Counted from the first letter of the stretch, positions 25,123 through 35,373 are shown. The stretch is DNA of 64,000 bases from Nocardia grenadensis NBRC 108939 (GCF_001613445.1 NZ_BDCJ01000011.1:115030-179029); one strand, 5' to 3'. The notes: generated by a model not told the origin, from the sequence alone. Made by a program: numbers and translations.

Positions 25123-26676
25123 TCAACAGCGTAGGCCCTCTGCAGGGGTCTCGAGGTCCACCAGGTAGCTCACGACCGCATCGTCGACGCAGGTGGCGCC
25201 GCCGTTGAAGACCACCGTGTGGCTGTCGCCCTCGTGGGTGATCAGTGCCGCACCGAGCTGGTGGGCGAGGTCGACGCCCGCCTGGTACGGCGTGGCCGGA
25301 TCGCCGGTGGTGGACACCACCACCAGCGGAGGCAGTCCCTCGACGGAGATGTCGTGCGGCCGGCTGGTGTTGGGCACCGGCCACTGGGCGCACAGTTCCA
25401 GCGGCGCCGCTCCGGTGCCGCGGCCGTCGTCCAGGAACGGGGCGGCCCGGCGGTATTCGGTGTCCTGCCGGCCGGCGACCGCGCGATCGGTGACCCGCGG
25501 GTCGTCCACACAGCGGATCGCGTCGAAGGCGTCGGTGAGATTGCTGTAGGTGCCGTCGTCGCGGCGGCCGTTGTACATATCGGCGAGCTGTAGCAGCGTA
25601 TCGCCGCGGCCCTGGGCCAACTCGGTGAGCCCGATGGTGAGCACCGGCCAGAAGTCGGCACCGTACAGGGTCTGCTGCACGCCGGTTATCGCATCGTCGT
25701 AGCTGAGGCCGCGGGGGTCGGTGGTGGCCGCGGGCGCGTTCCACAGCGGATCCACCAGCGCCCGGAACCGCGGCACGGCCTGCGCCGGATCGGTACCGAG
25801 CGGGCAGTCCGGTGACCCGACGCAGTCCGCGACATACGCGTCGAAGGCTTTCTGGAAACCCGCCGCCTGGCGCAGCGATTCGGCGACCGGGTCCTGCGAG
25901 GGATCGATGGCGCCGTCGAGGACCATGGCACGGATATTGCCCGGGAACTTCTCGGCGTACGCGCTGCCCAGCCGGGTGCCGTAGGAGTAGCCGAGATAGG
26001 TCAGTTTCCGATCGCCCAATACCGCCCGCAGGACATCCATATCCTGGACCACCTCGCGGGTGCCGACATGGGCGAGGAATTCCGTACCGGTGCGCGCCAC
26101 GCAGCGGTCGGCGTATTCCCGGTTCTCGGTCTCGGCCTCGGCGATCCCCTCCGGCGTATTGGGCTCCGGGAGTTCGGCGCGCTCGGCATCGGCTTCCCGC
26201 GGGGTCAGGCAGTCGACCGCGGGCGTGGAGGCGCCGACCCCGCGCGGATCGAACCCCACCCGGTCGAACCGATCGGCCAGCTCGGTCCCGCCGGCCAGCA
26301 TCACCGTCGACAACCCGGACATACCCGGCCCGCCGGGGTTGATCAGCAGCGAACCGATCCTGTCTCCGGTCGCGCGCATCCGGGACACCGCCAGCTGCGC
26401 GGTAGGGCCGTCCGGGTCGCCGTAGTCGACGGGGACCTCGATGCGGGCGCACTGCGCCGCCGGCGGCAGCGCTTCCCCCGGGTCGGTGTAACCGGTGCAC
26501 GGCTCCCAGGCCGGAGTCTGACTGTAGAAACGACTCAGCTCGGCGGGGACCGGCGCGGGCGGGTCCGGTTGTTGTTCCGGGGCCTCGTCCGCGCATCCCG
26601 CGACGAGCACCGTCGCTACCGCCAGCACCGCCAGCACACCCGCCGGCACTCCACACCCGCTCCGCACTGCCGCCAT
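25123..26676 (-). CDS. Lipoprotein alpha/beta hydrolase (tripeptidyl-aminopeptidase/CaeA type)
   Basis: 517 aa. A lipoprotein signal VLAVATVLVAGC puts the lipidated Cys at residue 28. Fold and active site: SLLINPGGPGMSG (oxyanion), RFDRVGFDPRGVGAST, nucleophile LTYLGYSYGTRLG, late acid VVSTTGDPATPYQAG and His in GDSHTVVF, followed by the TAP C-terminal domain with Cys pairs. Same place as M. tuberculosis Rv2223c/Rv2224c (CaeA), a cell-wall esterase/serine protease. Predicted extracytoplasmic, anchored to the membrane. Confidence 0.93.
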   Translation of the reverse strand: MAAVRSGCGVPAGVLAVLAVATVLVAGCADEAPEQQPDPPAPVPAELSRFYSQTPAWEPCTGYTDPGEALPPAAQCARIEVPVDYGDPDGPTAQLAVSRMRATGDRIGSLLINPGGPGMSGLSTVMLAGGTELADRFDRVGFDPRGVGASTPAVDCLTPREADAERAELPEPNTPEGIAEAETENREYADRCVARTGTEFLAHVGTREVVQDMDVLRAVLGDRKLTYLGYSYGTRLGSAYAEKFPGNIRAMVLDGAIDPSQDPVAESLRQAAGFQKAFDAYVADCVGSPDCPLGTDPAQAVPRFRALVDPLWNAPAATTDPRGLSYDDAITGVQQTLYGADFWPVLTIGLTELAQGRGDTLLQLADMYNGRRDDGTYSNLTDAFDAIRCVDDPRVTDRAVAGRQDTEYRRAAPFLDDGRGTGAAPLELCAQWPVPNTSRPHDISVEGLPPLVVVSTTGDPATPYQAGVDLAHQLGAALITHEGDSHTVVFNGGATCVDDAVVSYLVDLETPAEGLRC

Positions 26677-26820
26677 GCTAGCCGGATCCGGCCCGGACCC
26701 GGGGATGTGACCAACCGCACCTGGTCGCGGGCTTAATCCGGGCTCGGCCGGGGGTGCACACTGGAGGACGTCAACCAGACCCGGGGACCCGATCAGGGCC
26801 TCGAGGAGACGAAAGGGACG

Positions 26821-27696
26821 ATGATGTCCGATTCATCAGGCACGCCCGATTCCACATCGGAAACACCCGCCTACGGTGCCGCCGCGGCGGCGAAACCGGC
26901 CCGGCGACCCACCCGCGTCCAACATCTGCAACAGATGAAGGCGACCGGTGAACGCTGGGCGATGCTCACCGCCTACGACTACTCCAGCGCCCGCCTCTTC
27001 GACGAGGCCGGCATTCCCGTACTACTGGTCGGCGATTCGGCCGCCAATGTGGTGTACGGGTACGAGACCACCGTACCGATCACCACCGACGAGCTGATCC
27101 CGCTGGTCCGCGGTGTGGTGCGCGGCGCCCCGCACGCCCTGGTGGTGGCCGACCTGCCGTTCGGTACCTACGAGGGCTCCCCCGAGCAGGCCCTCGCCAC
27201 CGCCACCCGGTTCATGAAGGAGGGCGGCGCGCACGCGGTGAAACTGGAGGGCGGGGAACGTGTCGCCGACCAGATCAGGAAGCTCGCCGCCGCCGGGATC
27301 CCGGTGATGGCGCATATCGGTTTCACCCCGCAGAGCGTCAATACCCTGGGTGGCTACCGTGTCCAGGGCCGCGGCGAGGGCGCCGAGGGATTGCTCGCCG
27401 ACGCGATCGCGGTCCAGGCCGCGGGGGCGTTCTCCGTGGTGATGGAAATGGTTCCGGCCGAGGTGGCGGGTCAGGTCACCCGCAAGCTCACCATCCCCAC
27501 CGTCGGTATCGGCGCCGGTGCCGACTGCGACGCCCAGGTGCTCGTCTGGCAGGACATGGCCGGGTTCACCAGCGGGAAGACCGCCAAGTTCGTCAAGCGG
27601 TTCGCCGCGGTCGGCGACGAACTGCGCGGGGCGGCCGCCGCCTACGCCGAGGAGGTACGCCGCGGCACGTTCCCGGGTCCGGAACACAGTTTCTGA
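26821..27696 (+). CDS. panB: 3-methyl-2-oxobutanoate hydroxymethyltransferase (PanB)
   Basis: 291 aa. Tandem ATGs at 26821/26824 with GAAAGGG upstream. It makes ketopantoate from 2-oxoisovalerate and methylene-tetrahydrofolate, the first committed step to pantothenate and CoA. Motifs: [36 protein letters not shown] (metal Asp), [35 protein letters not shown] (catalytic Glu), [15 protein letters not shown]. The first 30 residues are an extra low-complexity head. Monocistronic, divergent from the lipoprotein hydrolase gene. Confidence 0.97.
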   Translation: MMSDSSGTPDSTSETPAYGAAAAAKPARRPTRVQHLQQMKATGERWAMLTAYDYSSARLFDEAGIPVLLVGDSAANVVYGYETTVPITTDELIPLVRGVVRGAPHALVVADLPFGTYEGSPEQALATATRFMKEGGAHAVKLEGGERVADQIRKLAAAGIPVMAHIGFTPQSVNTLGGYRVQGRGEGAEGLLADAIAVQAAGAFSVVMEMVPAEVAGQVTRKLTIPTVGIGAGADCDAQVLVWQDMAGFTSGKTAKFVKRFAAVGDELRGAAAAYAEEVRRGTFPGPEHSF

Positions 27697-27787
27697 CTCC
27701 GGTCCGGGCTCGTGACGGGTCCCCCTCTCCGGCGCGGGATGGCAAACTCGGTGTCGACGGTTTCGACTCTCGAGTTCTGAGGTACTG

Positions 27788-28234
27788 ATGCGGCGACGCG
27801 CTTGGACAACACGGGGTTCCCTCACGGTGGCGGGAGTGTGCGGGGCGATACTGCTCACCGCGTGCGGCGGTGTGCAGACGGGTTCGGAGGACACCTCTCC
27901 GGCCGCCTCGTCCGCTTCCGCCACCACCTCGGCGACCACGAGTAGCGCCGCACCCGCCACCCCGCTCGAGGTCTCCGACAAGGCGGCCCAGAACCTGTGC
28001 GACATGATGCGTCCCGAGCTGTCCAACTGGCGGGTCCAGGGCCCGACGCTCGGCCGGATCGGGCTCAACGCCATGGTCCACGAATGGGCGCTCACCAACG
28101 GCGGGATCAATGCCCAGGTCCTGGCCGACAAGGCCGTGGTGGACCGGGTGACCGTCAAGGTCTGTCCCGATGTGCACGACGAGGCCGTCCAGGCGCTCGA
28201 ACTCCCCGATCTGGCCTCCGGCCTGGCGTTCTGA
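27788..28234 (+). CDS. Putative lipoprotein, 148 aa
   Basis: Signal with lipobox GAILLTACGG (Cys 26), then a Ser/Thr/Ala linker (residues 30–60) and a small globular domain with two Cys (NLCDMMRP, KVCPDVH). The Cys spacing and Asp/Val-rich end recall small mycobacterial secreted proteins such as DUF732 members, but not firmly. The stop overlaps the next start (TGATG), so it is translated together with the proline iminopeptidase. Confidence 0.75.
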   Translation: MRRRAWTTRGSLTVAGVCGAILLTACGGVQTGSEDTSPAASSASATTSATTSSAAPATPLEVSDKAAQNLCDMMRPELSNWRVQGPTLGRIGLNAMVHEWALTNGGINAQVLADKAVVDRVTVKVCPDVHDEAVQALELPDLASGLAF

Positions 28235-29205
28235 TGCGCCCGCTGTACCCGCCGATCGAACCCTACGAGCGAGGCATGCTCGAAGTCGGTGACGGCCAGG
28301 CGGTGTACTGGGAGACCAGCGGTAACCCGGACGGCAAACCGGCGGTGTTCCTGCACGGCGGTCCGGGCGGCGGCACCACTCCGGACAACCGCCGGTTCTT
28401 CGACCCGGACCGCTACCGGATCGTGCTGCTGGATCAGCGCGGCTGCGGCCACTCGACCCCACATATCGCCGACGGCGCCGACCTCTCGGTCAACACCACC
28501 GCGCATCTGATCGCCGATATCGAAGCACTGCGCACCGCACTCGGTATCGAGCGGTGGCTGGTCTTCGGTGGTTCGTGGGGTTCGACCCTCGCGCTCGCCT
28601 ACGCGCAGCGGTATCCGCAGCGGGTCACCGAACTGGTACTCCGGGGGATCTTCCTGTTGCGCCGCAAGGAAATCGACTGGTATTACAACGGCAGCGCCGG
28701 CCACGTCTACCCCGACGAGTGGGCGAAATTCCTGGCCCCGGTTCCGGCGGCCGAACGCGGCGGCGATCTGGTGGAGGCCTACCACCGGTTGTTCGATTCC
28801 GCGGATCCAGAGGTCGTCACCACGGCGGCCCTCGCGTGGACCGCCTGGGAGAGCGCCACCAGTACGCTGCGCCCCGACCCCGAGCGGATGGCCGAAACCT
28901 CCGATACGCGGTTCGCCCTCGCCTTCGCCCGGATCGAGAACCACTATTTCCGGCACGGCGGCTTCCTCGACGAGGCTCAACTGCTGCGCGATATCGGCGC
29001 GATCACCCATATTCCCGCCGTCCTCGTGCAGGGCCGCCACGATATCGTCTGCCCGGCGGTCAGCGCGTGGGATCTGCACTGTGCCTGGCCCGGATCGCGC
29101 CTGCACATCGTCGACGACGCCGCGCATTCCGCCACCGAACCGGGTATCACCCACCATCTGATCGAGGCGACCGATACGTTCGCGGCGGTGGTACACCATG
29201 GCTGA
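28234..29205 (+). CDS. pip: Proline iminopeptidase
   Basis: 323 aa from ATG 28234, coupled to the lipoprotein gene by a one-base overlap. Peptidase S33 features: VFLHGGPGGGTTPDNRRFFDP (oxyanion HGGPG), VLLDQRGCGHSTPH, the elbow VFGGSWGSTLALAYAQ, acid residue QGRHDIVCP and His in DDAAHSATEP. Cytosolic enzyme freeing N-terminal proline from peptides. Confidence 0.95.
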   Translation: MRPLYPPIEPYERGMLEVGDGQAVYWETSGNPDGKPAVFLHGGPGGGTTPDNRRFFDPDRYRIVLLDQRGCGHSTPHIADGADLSVNTTAHLIADIEALRTALGIERWLVFGGSWGSTLALAYAQRYPQRVTELVLRGIFLLRRKEIDWYYNGSAGHVYPDEWAKFLAPVPAAERGGDLVEAYHRLFDSADPEVVTTAALAWTAWESATSTLRPDPERMAETSDTRFALAFARIENHYFRHGGFLDEAQLLRDIGAITHIPAVLVQGRHDIVCPAVSAWDLHCAWPGSRLHIVDDAAHSATEPGITHHLIEATDTFAAVVHHG

Positions 29206-30079
29206 GGAACCGAGCACGGCGGCCGACGCCCTCACCGATGCCCTGCGTGCCGATATCGAACGCCTGCTCACCGCCGAACCGGAAGTGCGGGCCGACGCCG
29301 ACGATTCGGTCCATCAGATGCGGGTCGCGACCCGCCGGCTGCGCAGTGTGCTGCGCTCCTACAAGAAACTGCTCGACCCGGACGCCGACAACCGGATGCG
29401 CACCGAACTCGCGTGGCTGGCCGGATTGCTGGGAGTGGCGCGTGACGCGGAGGTCCGCGCCGAACGTTTCGCCGCGCTGCTCGACCGCTACGCCGATCCC
29501 GCGTCGGCCGCGCTCGCCCCCACCCGCGACCGTCTGGTCCGTGCCGAACGCGACCGGTACGCCGCCGCGCACGGCGAGGTCCTGACGGCCCTGGACAGCC
29601 ACCGGTACCGCGATATGCGGCGGGAACTGGAGGAATGGCGCGAGGCGCCGCCACTGCGTGCATCGGTGGACGAGATACCGGCCGCCGAGATGTTCGAGAA
29701 GGTACTGCGCAAGGACCGGAAACGAGTGCGGGGCCTGGTGCGGTCCGAGCCGACCGTGGCGCCCGCCGACCGGGTCGAGCTACTGCACGATATCCGCAAG
29801 AGCGCCAAACGTTTACGGTATTCCTGCGAGGCCGCCACCGCGGTGCTCGGTGATACCGCCGCGGATCTGGGCAAACGCGCCAAACACCTGCAGACCGTGC
29901 TGGGCGATCACCGGGACGCGGTCGAATCGTACGACGCGCTGCGCGCTCGCGCCGCCGAAGCCCGTGCGGTGGGCGAGGATACCGCCCTGTTCGAGACACT
30001 CGCCGATGCCGAGGACACCGCGGCCGGCCGCCACCTGGCGAAGTATCCGGTGGCGGCCGCCGCCATCGACACGGCCTGA
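29198..30079 (+). CDS. CHAD-domain protein
   Basis: 293 aa, ATG overlapping the pip end by 8 bp. The CHAD domain spans nearly the whole length with conserved His/Arg-rich helices: DSVHQMRVATRRLRSVLRSY near residue 37 and LLHDIRKSAKRLRYSCEA near 208, then LGDHRDAVESY. CHAD proteins bind polyphosphate on these basic helices and often accompany CYTH phosphatases; here no CYTH domain is fused. Likely last gene of the lipoprotein–pip–CHAD transcript. Confidence 0.9.
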   Translation: MAEEPSTAADALTDALRADIERLLTAEPEVRADADDSVHQMRVATRRLRSVLRSYKKLLDPDADNRMRTELAWLAGLLGVARDAEVRAERFAALLDRYADPASAALAPTRDRLVRAERDRYAAAHGEVLTALDSHRYRDMRRELEEWREAPPLRASVDEIPAAEMFEKVLRKDRKRVRGLVRSEPTVAPADRVELLHDIRKSAKRLRYSCEAATAVLGDTAADLGKRAKHLQTVLGDHRDAVESYDALRARAAEARAVGEDTALFETLADAEDTAAGRHLAKYPVAAAAIDTA

Positions 30080-30221
30080 GCCGCGGACACCGAAAGCGAA
30101 GCGGCAGCGAAGATTCCCCGCTCCCGCGCAGCGGGCCATCGTCGCGGCCCCGGCCGGAAACCAGCCGGGCCGGCACCGGGTCGCCCCGGTACCGGCCCGG
30201 CGGTACGGAAATCCGTACCGA

Positions 30222-30554
30222 CTACTGCAATGCCAGCATCGAGCCGCTCAGTTCGTGCAGCGGTCCGAACACCGTGAAAGTCACCCGGCCGTTCGGGTAG
30301 GTCGAGGAAACGGCCGCGGCCGCGTCCAGCGCCTGACCGAACGACGGAGCCGACGGATGCGGAATACCCGCCACCATCTGCCCGACATTGTTCTGATCCA
30401 CCCAGCGGGTATCCGCCGGGCTGAGGTCCACCCGCACTCCACCGGGCAGCGGTGTCACCGCGACGGCACCGGCCGAGCCGGCGCCCACGGTAGCGAGAAC
30501 AGATGCGGCCCCGGCCATCAAAGCTCCGGTTGCCAAGGTACGTGCTACCCGCAT
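30222..30554 (-). CDS. Small secreted protein, 110 aa
   Basis: From ATG 30554 a Sec signal is seen (MRVARTLATGALMAGAASVL…AGSAGA), cleavage near residue 30. The mature part is about 80 residues with no Cys: GGVRVDLSPADTRWVDQNN and VTFTVFGPLHELSGSML. The pattern ‘RWVDQNNVGQMVAG’ suggests a small exported protein family of Nocardia/Rhodococcus; no function recognised. Confidence 0.7.
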   Translation of the reverse strand: MRVARTLATGALMAGAASVLATVGAGSAGAVAVTPLPGGVRVDLSPADTRWVDQNNVGQMVAGIPHPSAPSFGQALDAAAAVSSTYPNGRVTFTVFGPLHELSGSMLALQ

Positions 30555-30771
30555 ATGTGTTGTGACCTGTCTTCCGATAGGTATGAATCGGCTCGTTCCG
30601 CGAACTCCAGGGCACCGGGCGAGCCTGCCGACCCCGCATACTTTATGACGGCAATCACCATTTATGCCAGTTGTGCACGAATCCCGCCGGAAAAGTTCGT
30701 GCGCGCCGGGCAACTGATACTGTGGCGAACCGTAAGCGTCCGACTACATCCGAGCTGGAGTTTCCTCACGT

Positions 30772-30867
30772 ATGTCCACTCTCATCTATGACTATCTGCT
30801 CCCCCTCGTCGGTCCGCAGCAGGCTGCGTCCCTCGCGCAGATGTTCGTGATCGGTCCCTCGGCCTGA
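30772..30867 (+). CDS. Possible 31-aa small hydrophobic protein
   Basis: ATG 30772, GGAG about 12 nt upstream, stop TGA at 30865–30867. The peptide starts MSTLIYDYLLPLVGPQQAAS and is mostly hydrophobic, so it could sit at the membrane. It lies alone between a divergent secreted-protein gene and a lipoprotein gene. Chance coding is not excluded. Confidence 0.3.
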   Translation: MSTLIYDYLLPLVGPQQAASLAQMFVIGPSA

Positions 30868-30909
30868 GTGGCCGCTGGATGAACGTCGTCCCCCGCCCGG
30901 CGGGGGACG

Positions 30910-31329
30910 GTGTCCATCTCGCGGAGTTACCATCCGGCCGTGTACAGACCTCTGCCCTTGTTCACCGCCCTCCTCGTCGCGGTCCTGCCCGCCGTCGCCG
31001 CCTGTGAGAGCACCGGCGCCGATCCGGCCCCGGCGGCAGCCGCGACGACGGCCGCCGCGACTCCCGAATCCGCGCAGATAGACCAGGTCAAGGCCGGTTC
31101 CTTCGTTATCGGCTTCCGCGGTGCCTTCCCCGGCCTGGCCGAGGGCCGCGACGATGCGGCGATCACCGGGATCTTCACCGAGACCTGCGCCGAGATCCGG
31201 GCCGGCGAACCGGAGGAGGAGGTGGTCGCCGCGGTATCCGACCGGCTCGCGGCGGGCGCCACCGAGGCGACGAACGCCGAAACCCGGGCCGTGTATCAGA
31301 TGGTCGCCGTCATGTGCCCGAGCGAGTAG
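30910..31329 (+). CDS. Lipoprotein, DUF732-like
   Basis: 139 aa from GTG 30910; GTG 30940 would give a tighter signal. The lipobox is VLPAVAACES. After an Ala/Thr-rich linker a small helical domain follows: FVIGFRGAFPGLAEGRDDAAI, FTETCAEIRAGEPEEEVVAAV and a final VYQMVAVMCPSE, with the Cys pair typical of DUF732. Family members are short exported actinobacterial proteins of unknown function. Confidence 0.7.
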   Translation: MSISRSYHPAVYRPLPLFTALLVAVLPAVAACESTGADPAPAAAATTAAATPESAQIDQVKAGSFVIGFRGAFPGLAEGRDDAAITGIFTETCAEIRAGEPEEEVVAAVSDRLAAGATEATNAETRAVYQMVAVMCPSE

Positions 31330-31444
31330 CCGAGCGCCGCTCCGCGCCCCGGTGAATTTCGTAGTCGTGCCACGTCGTCGAATTCACCGGAAAAGGACGA
31401 GTGGCACGAATCGAGCGGCCCGGGCGAAACGGTGGTTTTTCCGA

Positions 31445-32275
31445 TCACCGCCCGCGGACGTCGTCCTCGCCGAACAATTCGATCGCATATCGCGCGACCC
31501 ATTGCGCGAAGGTCGTCGCGGGGCGACCGACTATTTCTTCGACGACCCGGTTCGGCGGCAAGGTGTTGCTCTCCAGCCCGATGAGGACATTTTCGACATA
31601 CCATTGCGCGTTGTCGCCCATCGCCGGGCGCAGCGCCCGTACGGTCTCCGCGGGGGTGACGCGGAGGAAATCGATCGTGCGGCCCAGCGCGGCGGCGATC
31701 TCCCGTACCAGTTCGGCCCGGCTCAGTTTCTCCGGACCGGTCAGCGCGTACGCCCGGCCCCGATGACCGTCCTCGGTCAGCGCGACCGCGGCGACCGCCG
31801 CGATATCGTCCATCGCGATCGGCGTACTACCGGCCGCGGGATCGGGTTCGCGCACCACACCGGTCTGCCGGATCTGTTGCGCCCACATACCCGTGTTCTC
31901 CATGAAGTCCCCGGGCCACAAATGGGTCCAGGCGACCCCGCTCGCCTCGACCGCCCTCGCGATCGCACCCCACCAGCTGTCCGGTTCACCGGATAGATCG
32001 ACGATATGGCGCACCCCCGCGATACGGGCCGCTTCGACCACTTCGCCCACCCCGTCCTGGATCGATGCCAGGTACATCCGGTCCACCCCGTCGAGCACGG
32101 CGGGCAGCGTCTCGGGTCTGCGCAGGTATCCGCGAACCGCTTCGACGCCGGCCGGCAGCGCCGCCCTCGCCGGATCGATGGTGAGCGCGCGGATATCGGT
32201 CGCGCCGCGCAGCAGTAGTTGATCGACGACCTTGCGGCCGATATTGCCGGTGGCACCGGTGACCAGAATCGCCAT
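31445..32275 (-). CDS. NmrA-like NAD(P)-binding protein
   Basis: 276 aa from ATG 32275 (GGAG 6 nt upstream; ATG 32281 also possible). The Rossmann loop ILVTGATGNIGRKVVDQLL opens the protein; later DLSGEP, WTHLWPGDFMEN and YALTGPEKLSRAELV mark the NmrA/NAD(P)H azoreductase-like atypical SDR group. The catalytic YxxxK is absent, as in that family. Such proteins act as redox sensors or quinone reductases. A single gene; substrate unknown. Confidence 0.85.
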   Translation of the reverse strand: MAILVTGATGNIGRKVVDQLLLRGATDIRALTIDPARAALPAGVEAVRGYLRRPETLPAVLDGVDRMYLASIQDGVGEVVEAARIAGVRHIVDLSGEPDSWWGAIARAVEASGVAWTHLWPGDFMENTGMWAQQIRQTGVVREPDPAAGSTPIAMDDIAAVAAVALTEDGHRGRAYALTGPEKLSRAELVREIAAALGRTIDFLRVTPAETVRALRPAMGDNAQWYVENVLIGLESNTLPPNRVVEEIVGRPATTFAQWVARYAIELFGEDDVRGR

Positions 32276-32332
32276 ACTCATCTCCGTCCTGAACCTGCGC
32301 GGATCATCGGCCCGGCATCCGCCCGGACGGGT

Positions 32333-32869
32333 TCATCGGTGGAACTTCGAGAAATCGCCCTGCCACAGCACACTGCCCGCGGTCACCACCGCCGGATTCA
32401 GCTGAGCCTTGCTCACCTTGTACGCATGTTTCACCGTCTGGCGGCTGCCGGGCGGGATCGTTCCCTGCACACCGTCCCCGAACCCCTCCGACGGCGACCT
32501 GACGTGCTGGGCCGGTGTGCCGTCGTCGCCGTACACCACGGTGGGCGTCGTCCAGTTCCGGCCGCTCCACGCCTGCCCGGTGCGGTTCTCGATCTGCAGG
32601 GTTATCACAGTCACCGAACCCACGTGCGAGTTCACTTCCGCCACCGATACGATGAAGGCCGCCAACCCGGACTGACCGACCGCGGTCTCGGCCGGGTCGT
32701 ACAGCCCGCGCGTTTTCGTCGCGGGAGGCACACTCGCAGCCGAGGTCTCCTCGCCGGCGACAACGGTCATGGGCGGGTCCTGGCCGGTCGGTGCGTCATC
32801 GGCGGCGCAGGCCGACAGTGCGCACACGGCGGCCCCGGCTGCAACGGCGGCGAATTGTCTGGCTCTCAT
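32333..32869 (-). CDS. Lipoprotein with DUF4352-like domain
   Basis: 178 aa. Lipobox VCALSACAAD (Cys 21). After a linker, residues 60–170 form a beta-rich domain (FIVSVAEVNSHVGSVTVITLQIENRTG, then IPPGSRQTVKHAYKV) of the kind seen in DUF4352/telomeric-repeat-binding-like immunoglobulin-fold lipoproteins. Predicted at the outer face of the membrane. Function unknown. Confidence 0.75.
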   Translation of the reverse strand: MRARQFAAVAAGAAVCALSACAADDAPTGQDPPMTVVAGEETSAASVPPATKTRGLYDPAETAVGQSGLAAFIVSVAEVNSHVGSVTVITLQIENRTGQAWSGRNWTTPTVVYGDDGTPAQHVRSPSEGFGDGVQGTIPPGSRQTVKHAYKVSKAQLNPAVVTAGSVLWQGDFSKFHR

Positions 32870-33030
32870 CGTGTTCCCCGGGTGACGGCACGGGGCACTC
32901 GGCGGCCCCCACTGTGAAACTCAGATCGTACGCCCGGTTCCCATTCCGTCCAGTTCCCCGCCTCCACCATCGAGAACGTCTGCGAGGACCGGCTGGGCAC
33001 GGGCAGGCCCCCGGGGGGGAGGACGTGGTG

Positions 33031-33449
<419 letters not shown>

Positions 33450-33556
33450 GCCGCCTCAGGATACTCGGTGGCATTCGGCCGCCCACCCTCAGTCGCCGCA
33501 CTCCTGCCAAGGCTGGATGACTCGTCCGGGCCGATGACTCGGTACGGTCGGTGATC

Positions 33557-34444
33557 ATGGAGCGTGTCGAGGTCGGCTTCCCGTCGGGAGGTCAGAAATG
33601 TGCCGGCTGGTTGTACCTACCGGCCGGCCCACCCAAGCCACGCCCCATCGTCGTGATGGGGCACGGGTTGGGGGCCAACCGGGAAATGGGACTGGATCGG
33701 TTCGCACGGCGGTTCGCCGCGGCGGGAATGGGGGTGCTGGTCTTCGACTACCGGCATTTCGGGGACAGCGACGGCGACCCGCGCCAAGTGGTGAATCTCG
33801 CCCGCCAGCGGGAGGATTGGATCGCCGCGGTGGCCTATGCCCGGACGCTGCGCGGTTTCGATGCCACCCGTATCGCCCTGTGGGGCACCTCGCTGGGCGG
33901 CGGACACGCCCTGGCGGTCGCCCCGGACGACGCCTATATCGCTGCGGTGGTGGCCCAGGTCCCGTTCGTCAGCGGATTCTCCTCCGCACTGGCGAAGGGA
34001 CTGATCGGTTTCGTGAAGGTGAGCTTCCTGGCGGCGTCGGACCTGGTGTTCGGCACGATCTTGCGTAAACCGGTGCAGATCCGGCTGGCCGGGCGTAAAC
34101 GCGCCGCGGCGATGATGACGGGTCCGGATGTACCGGCCGGATTCGGCCGGCTGGCCGAGGAGAGCGCGAACTACCGGCCCAAGATCGCGGCGCGCGCGGC
34201 CTTGTCGATCCTGTTCGCCCGTCCCGCCCGGCATGTGAAGGAATTGAAGATGCCGGTGCTGTACGCCCTGTGCGACAAGGATTCGATCACCCCGGTGAGA
34301 CCCGCGCTGCGGGTTGCCGAGAAGACCAAGCACGCCGTAATAAAACGGTATCCCGCAGGTCATTTCGATCTGTACTTCGACGAACTCTTCGAACAGACCG
34401 TCTACGACCAGACCGAGTTCCTGACCTCGGTGCTGCGTCCCTGA
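33557..34444 (+). CDS. Alpha/beta hydrolase, DLH/Aes type
   Basis: 295 aa from ATG 33557 (GTG 33551 is also possible). Visible: PIVVMGHGLGANREMGLDRFA, GVLVFDYRHFGDSDGDPRQ, elbow IALWGTSLGGGHALAV, a middle hydrophobic cap, acid YALCDKDSITP and His YPAGHFDLYF. The layout is that of dienelactone hydrolase-like/X-Pro peptidase-like cytosolic esterases. It converges with the DUF4870 gene, separated by a perfect 17-bp hairpin. Confidence 0.88.
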   Translation: MERVEVGFPSGGQKCAGWLYLPAGPPKPRPIVVMGHGLGANREMGLDRFARRFAAAGMGVLVFDYRHFGDSDGDPRQVVNLARQREDWIAAVAYARTLRGFDATRIALWGTSLGGGHALAVAPDDAYIAAVVAQVPFVSGFSSALAKGLIGFVKVSFLAASDLVFGTILRKPVQIRLAGRKRAAAMMTGPDVPAGFGRLAEESANYRPKIAARAALSILFARPARHVKELKMPVLYALCDKDSITPVRPALRVAEKTKHAVIKRYPAGHFDLYFDELFEQTVYDQTEFLTSVLRP

Positions 34445-34487
34445 TCGCCGGTACCGGGGTGAACTGCGCCCCTTCGGTACCGCGCGC

Positions 34488-34528
34488 ATGTGCCCGGGCC
34501 GGCGCCACGACCGCCGGCCCGGGCACAT
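34488..34528. terminator. Perfect 17-bp stem between convergent genes
   Basis: ATGTGCCCGGGCCGGCG (34488–34504), loop CCACGAC, CGCCGGCCCGGGCACAT (34512–34528). Located between the converging hydrolase (ends 34444) and DUF4870 (ends 34532) genes; it can serve both strands. Confidence 0.85.
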
Positions 34529-34531
34529 CTG

Positions 34532-34975
34532 CTACTTCACCAGCGAGAGATCGAACGGGTACTTGTACTCCCGGCCGTTGTTGGCCGCGATCCCGGCCAG
34601 CACCGAGAATACGATGCCCGCGATCCACACGATCGGGAACAACAGCAACCCGATCAGCAGAATCATCAGCACCGCGGACACCACATACGCGATCGCCAGC
34701 ACGATCTGGAAGTTCAACGCGTCCACCGCATGCCGGCGCACGAACTCGTCGCGGTCCTTGTACATCGCCCAGACGATGAGCGGGGCGACGAACCCGAGCA
34801 CGATACCGCCGAAGTGGGCCAGCGCGGCCCAGAGCTTGGCATCGGCCGGCGAGACCGGCGCCTGATTCGGTGCCCCATAGGGCTGCCGGCCGTAGGGCTG
34901 CTGGGCGCCGGCCGGGGGCTGGGCGGGATAGGGTTTACCCGTCGTCGGATCGTACGGGGACTGAGGAGTGGTCAT
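34532..34975 (-). CDS. DUF4870 (Tic20-like) membrane protein
   Basis: 147 aa from ATG 34975. A Pro/Gln/Tyr-rich N-terminal 45 residues (YDPTTGKPYPAQPP…) precede three membrane helices: WAALAHFGGIVLGFVAPLIV, LAIAYVVSAVLMILLIGLLL and IVWIAGIVFSVLAGIAA, with the conserved VRRHAVDALNFQI between. DUF4870 proteins are common in Gram-positive bacteria; function unknown. Confidence 0.85.
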   Translation of the reverse strand: MTTPQSPYDPTTGKPYPAQPPAGAQQPYGRQPYGAPNQAPVSPADAKLWAALAHFGGIVLGFVAPLIVWAMYKDRDEFVRRHAVDALNFQIVLAIAYVVSAVLMILLIGLLLFPIVWIAGIVFSVLAGIAANNGREYKYPFDLSLVK

Positions 34976-35373
34976 CACATTCCAAACTGCCTGGTGAGTG
35001 GGGTGTTTCGAGAATAGATGGCCTAATACCCATTTAGGGAGTGCAGAAAACCCACACCTAGGTGAATAAACGGACAGAGCGGCGACCTGCGGCCCGGCAC
35101 CGGACCTCACCCGGTGGGTCGTACGGCTGTCACCGGACGCGCCCGCTGCGGCTACCCCGCGGATCACCGACCCCGGCGCCCCGCGATACGTCCGGTCCGG
35201 CCCGCAGCACGGCGCAGTACGCTCCGCCGAACACCGGGCATCGCGCCGACCTGCACTGTCCGATACGCACAGCGCCCTCGCGAAGATCTTGTCCCGCCAT
35301 CCCCTCGATCCGCGGCCCCACACGTTGTTAGATGGCGTAAGAACTATCGCCCACACGAGAGGACTTCGAACTG
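34976..35373. other. Intergenic stretch, no gene seen
   Basis: About 400 bp between the divergent DUF4870 and SDR genes. It must hold both promoters. Open frames crossing it are Arg/Pro-rich and lack ribosome sites. GAGAGGA about 12 nt before 35374 serves the SDR gene. Confidence 0.5.
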